Positions 24,787-32,332 of a stretch of 64,000 bases of DNA are shown in pieces; the first letter of the stretch is position 1; every line of letters starts with the position of its first letter. The notes under the pieces were generated by a model. It searched no databases, was not told the DNA's origin, and was given only the letters and a program-made list of their open reading frames with translations. The translations under genes and the position numbers were made by a program. The DNA comes from Yes71-27 sp040758635 (GTDB lineage: Bacteria > Bacillota > Desulfotomaculia > Desulfotomaculales > Ammonificaceae), in the NCBI GenBank assembly GCA_040758635.1, contig JBFLVI010000007.1, positions 8,304 to 72,303 of the forward strand. The letters are read 5' to 3'.

Positions 24787-25094
24787 GGCAGTATCTGGGT
24801 TTGGGACAGCGGGCGGGACAGGTGGTTTCGGGAGATTTTGTGGTCCGGGTAAAGATCAGGAAAAAGGAAGCGTACCTGGTTATTGTTGCCACGGACGCCG
24901 CCGTCCAGACCCTGAAGGATTTCCAGCGGTTCACCCGGAAGGCCAAGATTCCGGTGGTCAGTTTCGGGACCAAGGCGGAACTGGGGGCGGCACTCGGCCG
25001 CCCGCCGAGGGCGGTGGTAGCGGTTCTGGACCAAGGTTTGGCGGCACGCATCTTAGAGGTCATCGGAGAAAGACAAGGGATAGGGCCGTCGTGA
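24771..25094 (+). CDS. ylxQ: L7Ae/L30e-family RNA-binding protein YlxQ
   Basis: 107 residues with an L7Ae/Gadd45 fold: GLGQRAGQVVSGDFVV, a Lys-rich segment, LVIVATDAA and IPVVSFGTKAELGAALGR. The family binds kink-turn RNA; its job in Firmicutes is unclear. GTG 24771 is read from within rnpM, implying coupling, and infB begins 16 nt after its stop. Confidence 0.9.
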   Translation: MPKDVRQYLGLGQRAGQVVSGDFVVRVKIRKKEAYLVIVATDAAVQTLKDFQRFTRKAKIPVVSFGTKAELGAALGRPPRAVVAVLDQGLAARILEVIGERQGIGPS

Positions 25095-25110
25095 TTACGG
25101 AGGTGATTAA

Positions 25111-27900
25111 ATGGCGAAAAAAAGGGTGCATGAAGTGGCTAAAGAGTTGAAGATAGAAAGTAAGGAACTCATTGACAAACTGGCGTCCATGGGAATCAAG
25201 GTCAAGTGTAATTTTTCCGCCCTGACCGAGGAAGAAGTCGAAAGGGTACGCGCGGCGCTTTCTCCTGAATCCAAAAAAGCGGAACCTGCCGGGGCGAAAA
25301 CGGCTCCTCCTGCAAAACCGAAAGCGATGCCCGGGACCCGGGAAGATACGGCGGGGCCGGCGGAGGGTGCGGGTAAGAAGGGTGCTCCGCCGGCGGCTGC
25401 ACGGGAGACCGCAAAGAAGGACGAGGTTCCCGCTCCGCCCCAAAAAGCAGTAAAGGCCGGAGGTGAAGCGCAACGGGCTTCTTCAAAGGCCGAATCGCTT
25501 TCAAAATACGGCCCGGGTTTAGTGGATAAGGTTCCCTCCAGACCTCCGGACAGGCGTTTTATGGAGCGCCCGCTTGCTTTTGAGAAGAAAACGGGCCGCG
25601 GGATCTTCCCCGGGCCTACCGGTGCGGCGGCAAAGCCGGAAACGGCCGCCCCCGAAAAAGCCAGGGAACCAGAAGTTACCCCTGCTCCTTCCCCGGTCAA
25701 ACCGGCGGCGCCACCATTGCACCCTGAGAATCGCGTGCCAGAACCTCCTAAGGCGACGGAACCGCGGCGTGAATACGGGGCCGGGCCGCGCCCGGGTGCC
25801 CCCAAGTTCGGGGCGAAGCAGCCGGCGCGGCAAGGCGGAGAAGCCGGACCGGCACGGCCGCGTTTTGAACCCGGACGGCGTCCCGGTCAGCCGCCGGCGG
25901 ACAGGGAACGCCCGCAGCATGACCGGCGGCCGCCGAAGCTCGGTGTGATTCCGCCGCCTCCCCAGGTGGATAAAGGCAAGGCGCCGCAGAAACAGGAACG
26001 GGTGAAGTTCGACCGGAAGGTCAAGGAACGCCCGGACGACCGCCTTCTCCCGCAGTGGGAAGAAGAGGGTGAAAAGCTCAAGGGCAAGCTCCTGAAGCGG
26101 CACAGGGAAGAGAAGGGCCGGCCGGTGCTTATAAGGCCGGTGGAGAAAAAGCCGATTCAGATCGGCGAAACGGTCACGGTCAAGGAACTGGCGGAAAAGA
26201 TGCAGCGCAAGGCCGCCGACGTGATCAAGCGGTTGATGATGCTCGGGATGATGGTGACCATCAACCAGGAGATTGACGCGGATACGGCTACGATTCTGGC
26301 CCAGGAGTTCGGGTACGAGGTGGAGGTCAAGCCGGAGTTCGACGTGGAGTCCCTTCTGGTCGAGGAACCGGAGACCGACCCGGAAAAGCTGAAACTGCGG
26401 CCTTCGGTGGTAACGGTGATGGGACACGTAGACCACGGTAAAACCTCGCTGCTGGATGCAATCCGGCAGACGAACGTTACGGCGACCGAAGCCGGCGGTA
26501 TTACCCAGCACATCGGCGCCTACCAGGTTGAGCGGAACAACCGGAAAATCACCTTTATTGATACACCGGGCCACGAAGCCTTCACGGCGATGCGGGCCCG
26601 GGGTGCTCAGGTGACCGATGTTGCGGTCCTGGTTGTGGCTGCGGACGATGGTGTAATGCCGCAAACGATCGAGGCGATCAACCACGCCCGGGCGGCGGGG
26701 GTGCCGATAGTGGTGGCGGTCAATAAGATCGACAAGCCCAACGCAAACCCCGACCGGGTGAAGCGGGAGTTGTCCGACCAGGGACTGGTTCCCGAGGAGT
26801 GGGGCGGCGACACCATCTGCGTGCCCGTTTCGGCCCTCAAGAAAGAGGGGATTGAGGACCTCCTGGAGATGATCTTGCTGGTGGCAGACGTCCTGGAGCT
26901 GAAAGCGAATCCGGAACGGCCGGCGCGCGGGACGATCATCGAGTCCAAGCTGGATAAAGGCCGGGGGCCGGTGGCCACGGTGCTGGTGCAGAACGGCACG
27001 CTCAAGGTGGGTGACACCCTCGTTACGGGGAACCAGTTTGCCCGCGTCCGGGCGATGATTGACGATAAAGGCAGGCGGGTAAACCAGGCCGGCCCCTCGA
27101 CGCCGGTGGAGGTCCTCGGGTTCTCCGAGGTACCCGAGGCGGGAGAACGGATCGCGGTGGTTGACGAACACGTGGCCCGGCAGATCGTGCAGAAGCGCCT
27201 GGCGCGGAAACGGGAAGAGGAAGCGAAGGCCCGGGCGAAGGTGGCTCTGGAAGACGTCTACAAGCGGATTCAGGAGGGGCAGATCAAGGAACTGCCGCTC
27301 ATCGTCAAAGCCGACGTCCAGGGTTCGGTCGAGGCTCTGAGCAAGGCTCTCGAACGCCTCGGCACCGATGAGGTGCGGGTCAACCTGATTCACACCGGCG
27401 TCGGCGCGATTACTGAAACCGATATCATGCTGGCTTCGGCCTCCGGGGCGATCATTATCGGCTTCAACGTGCGCCCCGACGTTAACGCCCGCAAGGCGCA
27501 GGAACGTGAAAAGATCGACATCCGCCTCTACCAGGTGATTTACGACGCACTTGCGGATATCAAGGCGGCGCTTTCCGGTTTGCTGGAGCCGGAGTACCGC
27601 GAAGTGGTCCTGGGTCACGCCGAGGTGCGGAAGGTGTTCCACGCCTCCAGACTTGGGACGATCGCGGGCTGTTACGTGACGGATGGCAAGGTGAACCGGG
27701 ACGCCAACGTCAGGGTGGTCCGTGACGGCGTCGTCGTGCATACGGGGAAAGTCGCTTCACTGAAGCGCTTCAAGGACGACGTCCGTGAGGTCGCGCAGGG
27801 GTTTGAGTGCGGCATGACCGTGGAGAACTTCCAGGATATCCATGAGGGCGACGAGTTCGAGTTCTTCACCGTGGAGGCCGTCCAGCGGCACCTTGATTGA
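25111..27900 (+). CDS. infB: translation initiation factor IF-2
   Basis: 929 residues. N-terminal IF2N module (1-55), a long Pro/Ala/Lys/Glu-rich linker (about 55-330), a second IF2N (about 350-400), then the GTPase domain with G1 GHVDHGKTS, G3 DTPGHEAF and G4 NKID near 435-560, domain II and the fMet-tRNA-binding C-terminal domains. It positions initiator tRNA on the 30S subunit. The linker is long for a Firmicute. ATG 25111 with GGAGGTGA upstream. Confidence 0.97.
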   Translation: MAKKRVHEVAKELKIESKELIDKLASMGIKVKCNFSALTEEEVERVRAALSPESKKAEPAGAKTAPPAKPKAMPGTREDTAGPAEGAGKKGAPPAAARETAKKDEVPAPPQKAVKAGGEAQRASSKAESLSKYGPGLVDKVPSRPPDRRFMERPLAFEKKTGRGIFPGPTGAAAKPETAAPEKAREPEVTPAPSPVKPAAPPLHPENRVPEPPKATEPRREYGAGPRPGAPKFGAKQPARQGGEAGPARPRFEPGRRPGQPPADRERPQHDRRPPKLGVIPPPPQVDKGKAPQKQERVKFDRKVKERPDDRLLPQWEEEGEKLKGKLLKRHREEKGRPVLIRPVEKKPIQIGETVTVKELAEKMQRKAADVIKRLMMLGMMVTINQEIDADTATILAQEFGYEVEVKPEFDVESLLVEEPETDPEKLKLRPSVVTVMGHVDHGKTSLLDAIRQTNVTATEAGGITQHIGAYQVERNNRKITFIDTPGHEAFTAMRARGAQVTDVAVLVVAADDGVMPQTIEAINHARAAGVPIVVAVNKIDKPNANPDRVKRELSDQGLVPEEWGGDTICVPVSALKKEGIEDLLEMILLVADVLELKANPERPARGTIIESKLDKGRGPVATVLVQNGTLKVGDTLVTGNQFARVRAMIDDKGRRVNQAGPSTPVEVLGFSEVPEAGERIAVVDEHVARQIVQKRLARKREEEAKARAKVALEDVYKRIQEGQIKELPLIVKADVQGSVEALSKALERLGTDEVRVNLIHTGVGAITETDIMLASASGAIIIGFNVRPDVNARKAQEREKIDIRLYQVIYDALADIKAALSGLLEPEYREVVLGHAEVRKVFHASRLGTIAGCYVTDGKVNRDANVRVVRDGVVVHTGKVASLKRFKDDVREVAQGFECGMTVENFQDIHEGDEFEFFTVEAVQRHLD

Positions 27901-27917
27901 GTACGGAGGGCAGGATC

Positions 27918-28265
27918 ATGACGTACCGTGCGGCACGCTTGGCGGAAACAATAAAAGAGGTGGTGGCGGATATTCTGCAGAACGAGTTGAAGGACCCGCG
28001 CCTCGGCTTTGCCACCGTGACCAGGGTGGAGGTTTCGCCCGACCTGCGGTACGCGAAGATTTTTGTCAGCGTGTACGGCTCTTCCGAGGACGAAGCGGCG
28101 ACGCTTGCCGTGCTGGAGCGGGCGCAGGGATTCATCCGCAGCACCCTGGGGCGCCGCCTCCGGCTCCGCTACGTTCCGGAAATAAGCTTTAAAAGCGATC
28201 TTTCCATCGGCTACGGGGTTAAGGTTGCGGAAATCCTAAGGGAACTGAAGAAGGAAGAAGGTTGA
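27918..28265 (+). CDS. rbfA: 30S ribosome-binding factor RbfA
   Basis: 115 residues: YRAARLAETIKEVVADILQNELKDPRLGFATVTRVEVSPDLRYAKIFVSVYG is the standard KH-fold RbfA. It aids 16S 5'-end maturation and cold growth. ATG 27918 follows GGAGGGC; the infB stop is 18 nt upstream. Confidence 0.95.
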   Translation: MTYRAARLAETIKEVVADILQNELKDPRLGFATVTRVEVSPDLRYAKIFVSVYGSSEDEAATLAVLERAQGFIRSTLGRRLRLRYVPEISFKSDLSIGYGVKVAEILRELKKEEG

Positions 28266-28269
28266 ACTG

Positions 28270-29325
28270 TTGGCGGTCGAGCTCAAGGATGTGGGCCGGG
28301 AACTAAAAGCGGCACGGCGGCTGTTGTTTACCGGGCACGTGATACCGGACGGAGACTGCGTCGGCTCGATGCTGGCGCTGGGTCTGGCCCTGGAGCGGGA
28401 AGGGAAAGAGGCGGCTTTTGTTTCCCCGGGGCCGGTGCCCCTGATTTACTCTTTTTTGCCCGGCGTGGCCCGGATAAAGGTCGGGCCCCCGGCTGAAAAA
28501 GGTTTTGATCTGGTCGTGGTGGTTGATACCTCTGTTCCCGAGCGGTTGGGAGACCTTTTCGGGGCGCTTGAGGAATTGCGCCGGTCCGGCTCCCGGATCC
28601 TGGTTATGGACCATCACCTTTCGGCCCAGCCGTTCGGAGACTTGAACTACTTCGAGCCCGGTGCGGCGGCGGTGGGGGAAATCGTCTTCGACCTGTTAAA
28701 ACTCCTGAACCTGAAAATCGACCGGGACATTGCTACCTGCCTATACGTCGCTATCGCCACCGATACCGGCGGCTTTTGCTACGAGACGACTACCGCGGTG
28801 ACGCATCGGCGGGTGGCGGACCTGATCGAGGCCGGGGTTGACGTCCGGGATGTCAGCCGCCGGCTTTTTGAGGAGAAACCCTTCAAGAGTATCGAGGCCC
28901 TGCGGGCAGCGTTGAACAACCTGGAGCTGGACCCTTCCGGCCGCGTCGCCTGGATGGTTCTGGATGCGGAAACCTTGAAAAAGCTTCAGGTAAAGGACGA
29001 GCACACCGACGGCCTGGTCAACTACGCGCGGTTCATTCAGGGGGTAGAGGTGGCGCTCTTGTTCCGGGAAGTGGGCGAGGGGCAGGTGAAGATCAGTTTT
29101 CGCTCCAAGAAGCATGTTGACGTGAGCCGGCTTGCGGCGAGGTTCGGCGGCGGCGGCCACCTGCGGGCGGCGGGGGCGGTAGTCAAGGGCGACCTGGGCC
29201 GGGTGAAAGAGGCCGTGGTTCAGGCGAGTACGGCAGCGGTTGCCGAAGCTATTGCCGGCAGGCCGGAGGCCAGAGAGTTGAGCTGCGTTTCCGCGCGTGA
29301 TGGTGGCGATGGAAGGAATTCTTAA
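28270..29325 (+). CDS. nrnA: DHH-family nanoRNase / pAp phosphatase
   Basis: 351 residues. DHH domain with HVIPDGDCVGS, DLVVVVDTS and the signature DHHLS near 115, then the DHHA1 domain with FGGGGHLRAAGA near 295. NrnA degrades 2-5-nt RNAs and 3'-phosphoadenosine 5'-phosphate using Mn2+. Catalytic Asp and His residues are all present. The common NPDGDA motif is IPDGDC here. TTG 28270 starts 4 nt after the rbfA stop; its last 17 nt overlap truB. Confidence 0.92.
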   Translation: MAVELKDVGRELKAARRLLFTGHVIPDGDCVGSMLALGLALEREGKEAAFVSPGPVPLIYSFLPGVARIKVGPPAEKGFDLVVVVDTSVPERLGDLFGALEELRRSGSRILVMDHHLSAQPFGDLNYFEPGAAAVGEIVFDLLKLLNLKIDRDIATCLYVAIATDTGGFCYETTTAVTHRRVADLIEAGVDVRDVSRRLFEEKPFKSIEALRAALNNLELDPSGRVAWMVLDAETLKKLQVKDEHTDGLVNYARFIQGVEVALLFREVGEGQVKISFRSKKHVDVSRLAARFGGGGHLRAAGAVVKGDLGRVKEAVVQASTAAVAEAIAGRPEARELSCVSARDGGDGRNS

Positions 29326-30232
29326 CGTCCTGAAACCGCCGGGAATGACCTCGCACGACGTCGTCAACCGGGTACGCAGGCTCGCCGGGCTCAAAAAGGT
29401 GGGGCACGCCGGGACGCTCGACCCGGAAGCGAGCGGCGTTCTGGTGGTGCTGCTGGGCCGGGCGACCCGCCTGTCGCAGTTTTTGACGGCGGCCGACAAG
29501 GAGTACCGCGCCGAGGCGGTTTTCGGCGTGGAAACCGAAACCCAGGATGTTTTCGGGCAGGTGCTCAGGTACACCGATGCGTCCCACCTGACCCCGGACG
29601 AAGTGCTTGGGGTCCTGCCGGGTTTTCGGGGGCAGATCACCCAGGTGCCGCCCTCTGTATCCGCGGTGCACTACCAGGGCAGAAGACTGTACGAACTGGC
29701 CCGGGCCGGCCAGCGGGTGGAAGTGGCGCCCCGGACGGTCCAGGTTCACGCCCTGGAGCTTTTGGGGGGCGAGTGGGGAGTGAAAAATCCCCGCGCCTTT
29801 TTTCGTGTTTCCTGTTCGAAAGGAACCTACATCCGGACGCTGCTTGCGGATGTCGGGAAGGTGCTGGGCGTGGGAGCCTGTCTGGGTTTTTTGCTCCGCA
29901 CCCGCGCCGGGCGGTTCACCGTGGCGGAGGCGCACACCCTGGAGGAGCTTGCGGCACTTGAAGCCGGTGGGAGGCTTGCGGAGGCCGTGATCCCGGCCCG
30001 GGAGCTCTTTCGGGATCTGCCGGCTGTGGCGGTCAAGCCTTCGGCGGTCAAAACGGTCCGGAGCGGGGGGCGGCTGTACCCTGCGGGAGCGGCTGCCGAC
30101 ACCGGGGCGTTTGCGCCGGGTGTCCTTGTCCGCCTGGTCCACGGGGAGGAGTTTTTAGCCGTGGCCCGGGCGGAGGCGGCGGACGGGCGGGTGGTCTTTC
30201 AGCCGGTCTGGGTTCCTGGAGAGAGGGTTTAA
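29309..30232 (+). CDS. truB: tRNA pseudouridine(55) synthase TruB
   Basis: 307 residues. Catalytic Asp is D38 in GHAGTLDPEASGVL; KEYRAEAVFGVETETQDVFG, PPSVSAVHYQGRRLYELAR and CSKGTYIRTL are further TruB motifs; the C-terminal PUA domain follows. It makes psi55 in the T-arm. ATG 29309 is chosen because family members begin near MEGILNVLKPPGMTS; GTG 29297 and ATG 29300 are in frame just upstream. Translation is likely coupled to nrnA. Confidence 0.95.
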   Translation: MEGILNVLKPPGMTSHDVVNRVRRLAGLKKVGHAGTLDPEASGVLVVLLGRATRLSQFLTAADKEYRAEAVFGVETETQDVFGQVLRYTDASHLTPDEVLGVLPGFRGQITQVPPSVSAVHYQGRRLYELARAGQRVEVAPRTVQVHALELLGGEWGVKNPRAFFRVSCSKGTYIRTLLADVGKVLGVGACLGFLLRTRAGRFTVAEAHTLEELAALEAGGRLAEAVIPARELFRDLPAVAVKPSAVKTVRSGGRLYPAGAAADTGAFAPGVLVRLVHGEEFLAVARAEAADGRVVFQPVWVPGERV

Positions 30233-30314
30233 GTCCTGGAAGAGTGCTGCAAAACTCTAATTTTTCGAAAGCAGGCTCTATCTATTCATAGACGGCAAGC
30301 TTTGGGAAAAGGCT

Positions 30315-30447
30315 GGAGACCGCGAAAAACAACCCGGCACTCAACTCAACGTAAAAGGATACGAGATACTCTAATGCCTGTTTGCTTGAGTGCAGATTAT
30401 ACCACAGAGTCGAGTGCCGGGCAGGCGAAGTTTGTAAAGCGGTCTCC
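30315..30447 (+). repeat. structured intergenic element, copy 3, with a GCACTC palindrome inside
   Basis: Closing stem GGAGACCGC (30315-30323) / GCGGTCTCC (30439-30447), then GAAAAACAA opposite TTTGTAAA, as in the other two elements. The interior is different: CCCGGCACTCAACTC (30333-30347) pairs with GAGTCGAGTGCCGGG (30407-30421) with one mismatch. AGAGTGCTGCAAAAC lies at 30241, as upstream of the other copies. It ends directly before the ribF ribosome site (GGAGGGGG). Confidence 0.75.
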
Positions 30448-30462
30448 TGGAGGGGGTTAACG

Positions 30463-31395
30463 TTGGAGGTTCTAACAGATTATCGCGGCCTGCGGCATTT
30501 TTATCCCCATATCTGCATCGGACTGGGAAACTTCGACGGGGTCCACCTGGGACACCGGCAGTTGATAAACCAGCTGGTAGCCCACGCACGCCGCCGGGGG
30601 GGAACGGCGGTGGTCTTCACCTTTGAACCCCATCCGGCGGTGGTGTTGCGGCCTCAAACCGCGCCGCCGCTGCTGCTGGCCCCGGAACTCAAGCGGCAGT
30701 TTATCGCCGGCCTGGGCGTGGACCTTTTCCTGGCCGTTCCGTTCACGCGGGATTTTGCGGCGGTCAGGCCGGAGGTGTTCGTGCGCGAGGTTTTGGTCGG
30801 GGAACTGGGGGCCAGGGCGGTCTTTGTCGGCTACAATTACACCTTTGGCCACCGGGGGGCGGGCACGCCCGAGACGCTGCAGGAACTGGCGGCGGAACAC
30901 GGGTTCGAGGTGAAGATCGTCCCGCCGGTAACGGTGGAAGGCCAGCCGGTTTCCTCCACACTGATCCGGAAGCTGATCGCGGAGGGCAGGGTGGAGGAGG
31001 CGCGGCGTTTCCTGGGCTATTACCCGGTTTTTGCGGGGACGGTCGTTGCGGGAGAGAACCGCGGCGCGAAAATGGGTTTCCCGACCGCCAACCTGGAAGT
31101 GGAGGACCGGATTTTAGTGCCGGCCAACGGTGTATACGCGGTGAAGGTGCGGGCAGACGGGGAAGCCTTTTCGGGCGTGGCCAACATCGGTGTCTGTCCG
31201 ACTTTTGCCGGGAACACAAGCCGCAGGCGGCGGATCGAGGTTTTTCTCTTCGACTTCTGCGGCGATCTTTACGGCAAGCGGCTGGAGGTTTCATTCACCA
31301 AGCGCCTGCGGGAGGAGCGGCGTTTTGAATCGGCGGCGGAACTGATAGAGCAAATTCAGCGGGACGTCGCCGTGGCCAGGGCGCTGGCCGAATAG
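30463..31395 (+). CDS. ribF: bifunctional riboflavin kinase / FAD synthetase
   Basis: 310 residues. The N-terminal adenylyltransferase domain has GLGNFDGVHLGHRQLI and FTFEPHP plus SSTLIRKLI; the C-terminal riboflavin kinase domain has GENRGAKMGFPTANLEVEDRILVPANGVYA and GVANIGVCPTF. It makes FMN and FAD. TTG 30463 has GGAGGGGG upstream; the frame is open to 30382 but that part runs through the palindromic element. No FMN riboswitch is visible. Confidence 0.94.
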   Translation: MEVLTDYRGLRHFYPHICIGLGNFDGVHLGHRQLINQLVAHARRRGGTAVVFTFEPHPAVVLRPQTAPPLLLAPELKRQFIAGLGVDLFLAVPFTRDFAAVRPEVFVREVLVGELGARAVFVGYNYTFGHRGAGTPETLQELAAEHGFEVKIVPPVTVEGQPVSSTLIRKLIAEGRVEEARRFLGYYPVFAGTVVAGENRGAKMGFPTANLEVEDRILVPANGVYAVKVRADGEAFSGVANIGVCPTFAGNTSRRRRIEVFLFDFCGDLYGKRLEVSFTKRLREERRFESAAELIEQIQRDVAVARALAE

Positions 31396-31429
31396 GCTTT
31401 GGGCGCCGGAGGCAGCCGCAGGCAAAAGA

Positions 31430-31458
31430 TTTACAGCGGCTTTCATTTGTGTTAAAAT
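31430..31458 (+). promoter_or_regulatory. promoter of the two-gene cassette
   Basis: TTTACA (31430-31435), 17 nt, TAAAAT (31453-31458). Confidence 0.6.
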
Positions 31459-31500
31459 CTCATTTGAGCGCTGTGATAACCGGGTAAGGAGACGTGAAGG

Positions 31501-31722
31501 GTGGCTTTTTGGGGTTTCGGCTTCGACCCTAACGCTCTCAAGGTTTGGCTTGACCAGATTGCGCTGATCTGCTTGAGCGAGGATTTTCAAAAGCTCAAGG
31601 CGGAGTTGGAGTTGTTGTACAGGGAGGCGGATCCGGCGCAGGCAGACGTTAAAGCATTTGCCGACGCGCTGTACGCATTTTTGAGTGAGCAGGAGGAGAA
31701 TTTGGGAACCTCTGCCGTCTGA
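31501..31722 (+). CDS. small acidic protein, unknown
   Basis: 73 residues, predicted mostly helical (ALKVWLDQIALICLSEDFQKLKAELELLYREADPAQADVKAFADALYAFLSEQEEN). No family recognised. GTG 31501 follows AAGGAGACG and a good promoter. It precedes a basic 73-residue protein by 12 nt; together they resemble an antitoxin-toxin arrangement, but nothing in its own sequence proves DNA binding. Confidence 0.6.
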   Translation: MAFWGFGFDPNALKVWLDQIALICLSEDFQKLKAELELLYREADPAQADVKAFADALYAFLSEQEENLGTSAV

Positions 31723-31734
31723 GGAAAACATCAA

Positions 31735-31956
31735 ATGCGGGTGATTGTTGCGGAGCACGCTTTGAAGCGGCTGCGGGAGTCGCGTCAGGAAGGGATAACC
31801 TTGAACGACATCATCGCGGCGGCCGAGTCGGTACCAGGAATGGTTGCTTCGGCAACGCGTTTCCGCAGCTTTGTCGCCCGGTCCGGCCGGAAGTTCGACA
31901 TCGTGGTAAGGGATATCTCCGGCGGACGACTGGTGATCACAGTGATCGGGAAATGA
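31735..31956 (+). CDS. small basic protein, possibly DUF4258/BECR-like
   Basis: 73 residues: EHALKRLRESRQEGITLNDIIAAAESV...KFDIVVRDISGGRLVITVIGK. The His-A-xx-R opening helix, I-x-x-x-D-I-x-x-A-x helix and C-terminal beta strands resemble DUF4258-type small proteins, some of which have a RelE/barnase-like toxin fold. This is a pattern-level guess. It ends 72 nt before rpsO. Confidence 0.6.
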   Translation: MRVIVAEHALKRLRESRQEGITLNDIIAAAESVPGMVASATRFRSFVARSGRKFDIVVRDISGGRLVITVIGK

Positions 31957-32028
31957 ACCGGGGGCTCGGTCGGGGTCGTTTCAGAACGCCTTCTGGGCCT
32001 GCGGCGATTGTGGGAGGAGGTGAAGACG

Positions 32029-32298
32029 GTGGCGCTGACGGTAGAGAAGAAGCAAACGATCATTGAATCCTTCAGGTTGCACGAGAACGATACCGGTTCT
32101 CCGGAGGTACAGGTGGCCATCCTGACCGAGCGGATAAACCAGTTGAGCGAGCACCTAAAGGTCCACAAGAAGGATTTCCATTCCCGGCGCGGGCTGCTGA
32201 AATTGGTCGGTCAGCGACGGGCCTTGTTGAATTACCTGAAGGACTATGACTTCGAGCGCTACCAGCGGTTGATCAAAAAGATTGGTTTGCGAAAGTAG
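32029..32298 (+). CDS. rpsO: 30S ribosomal protein S15
   Basis: 89 residues: LTVEKKQTIIESFRLHENDTGSPEVQVAILTERINQLSEHLKVHKKDFHSRRGLLKLVGQRRALLNYL is unmistakable S15, which binds the 16S central domain. GTG 32029 is preceded by GGGAGGAGGTGA. A terminator separates it from pnp. Confidence 0.97.
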   Translation: MALTVEKKQTIIESFRLHENDTGSPEVQVAILTERINQLSEHLKVHKKDFHSRRGLLKLVGQRRALLNYLKDYDFERYQRLIKKIGLRK

Positions 32299-32321
32299 CG
32301 GGGGATGCCCCCGTTTTTTTT
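32299..32321 (+). terminator. terminator between rpsO and pnp
   Basis: CGGGGG (32299-32304) / CCCCCG (32308-32313), 3-nt loop, eight T. pnp starts 12 nt later, so some read-through must supply pnp unless it has another promoter. Confidence 0.8.
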
Positions 32322-32332
32322 AGGAGGCTCAG

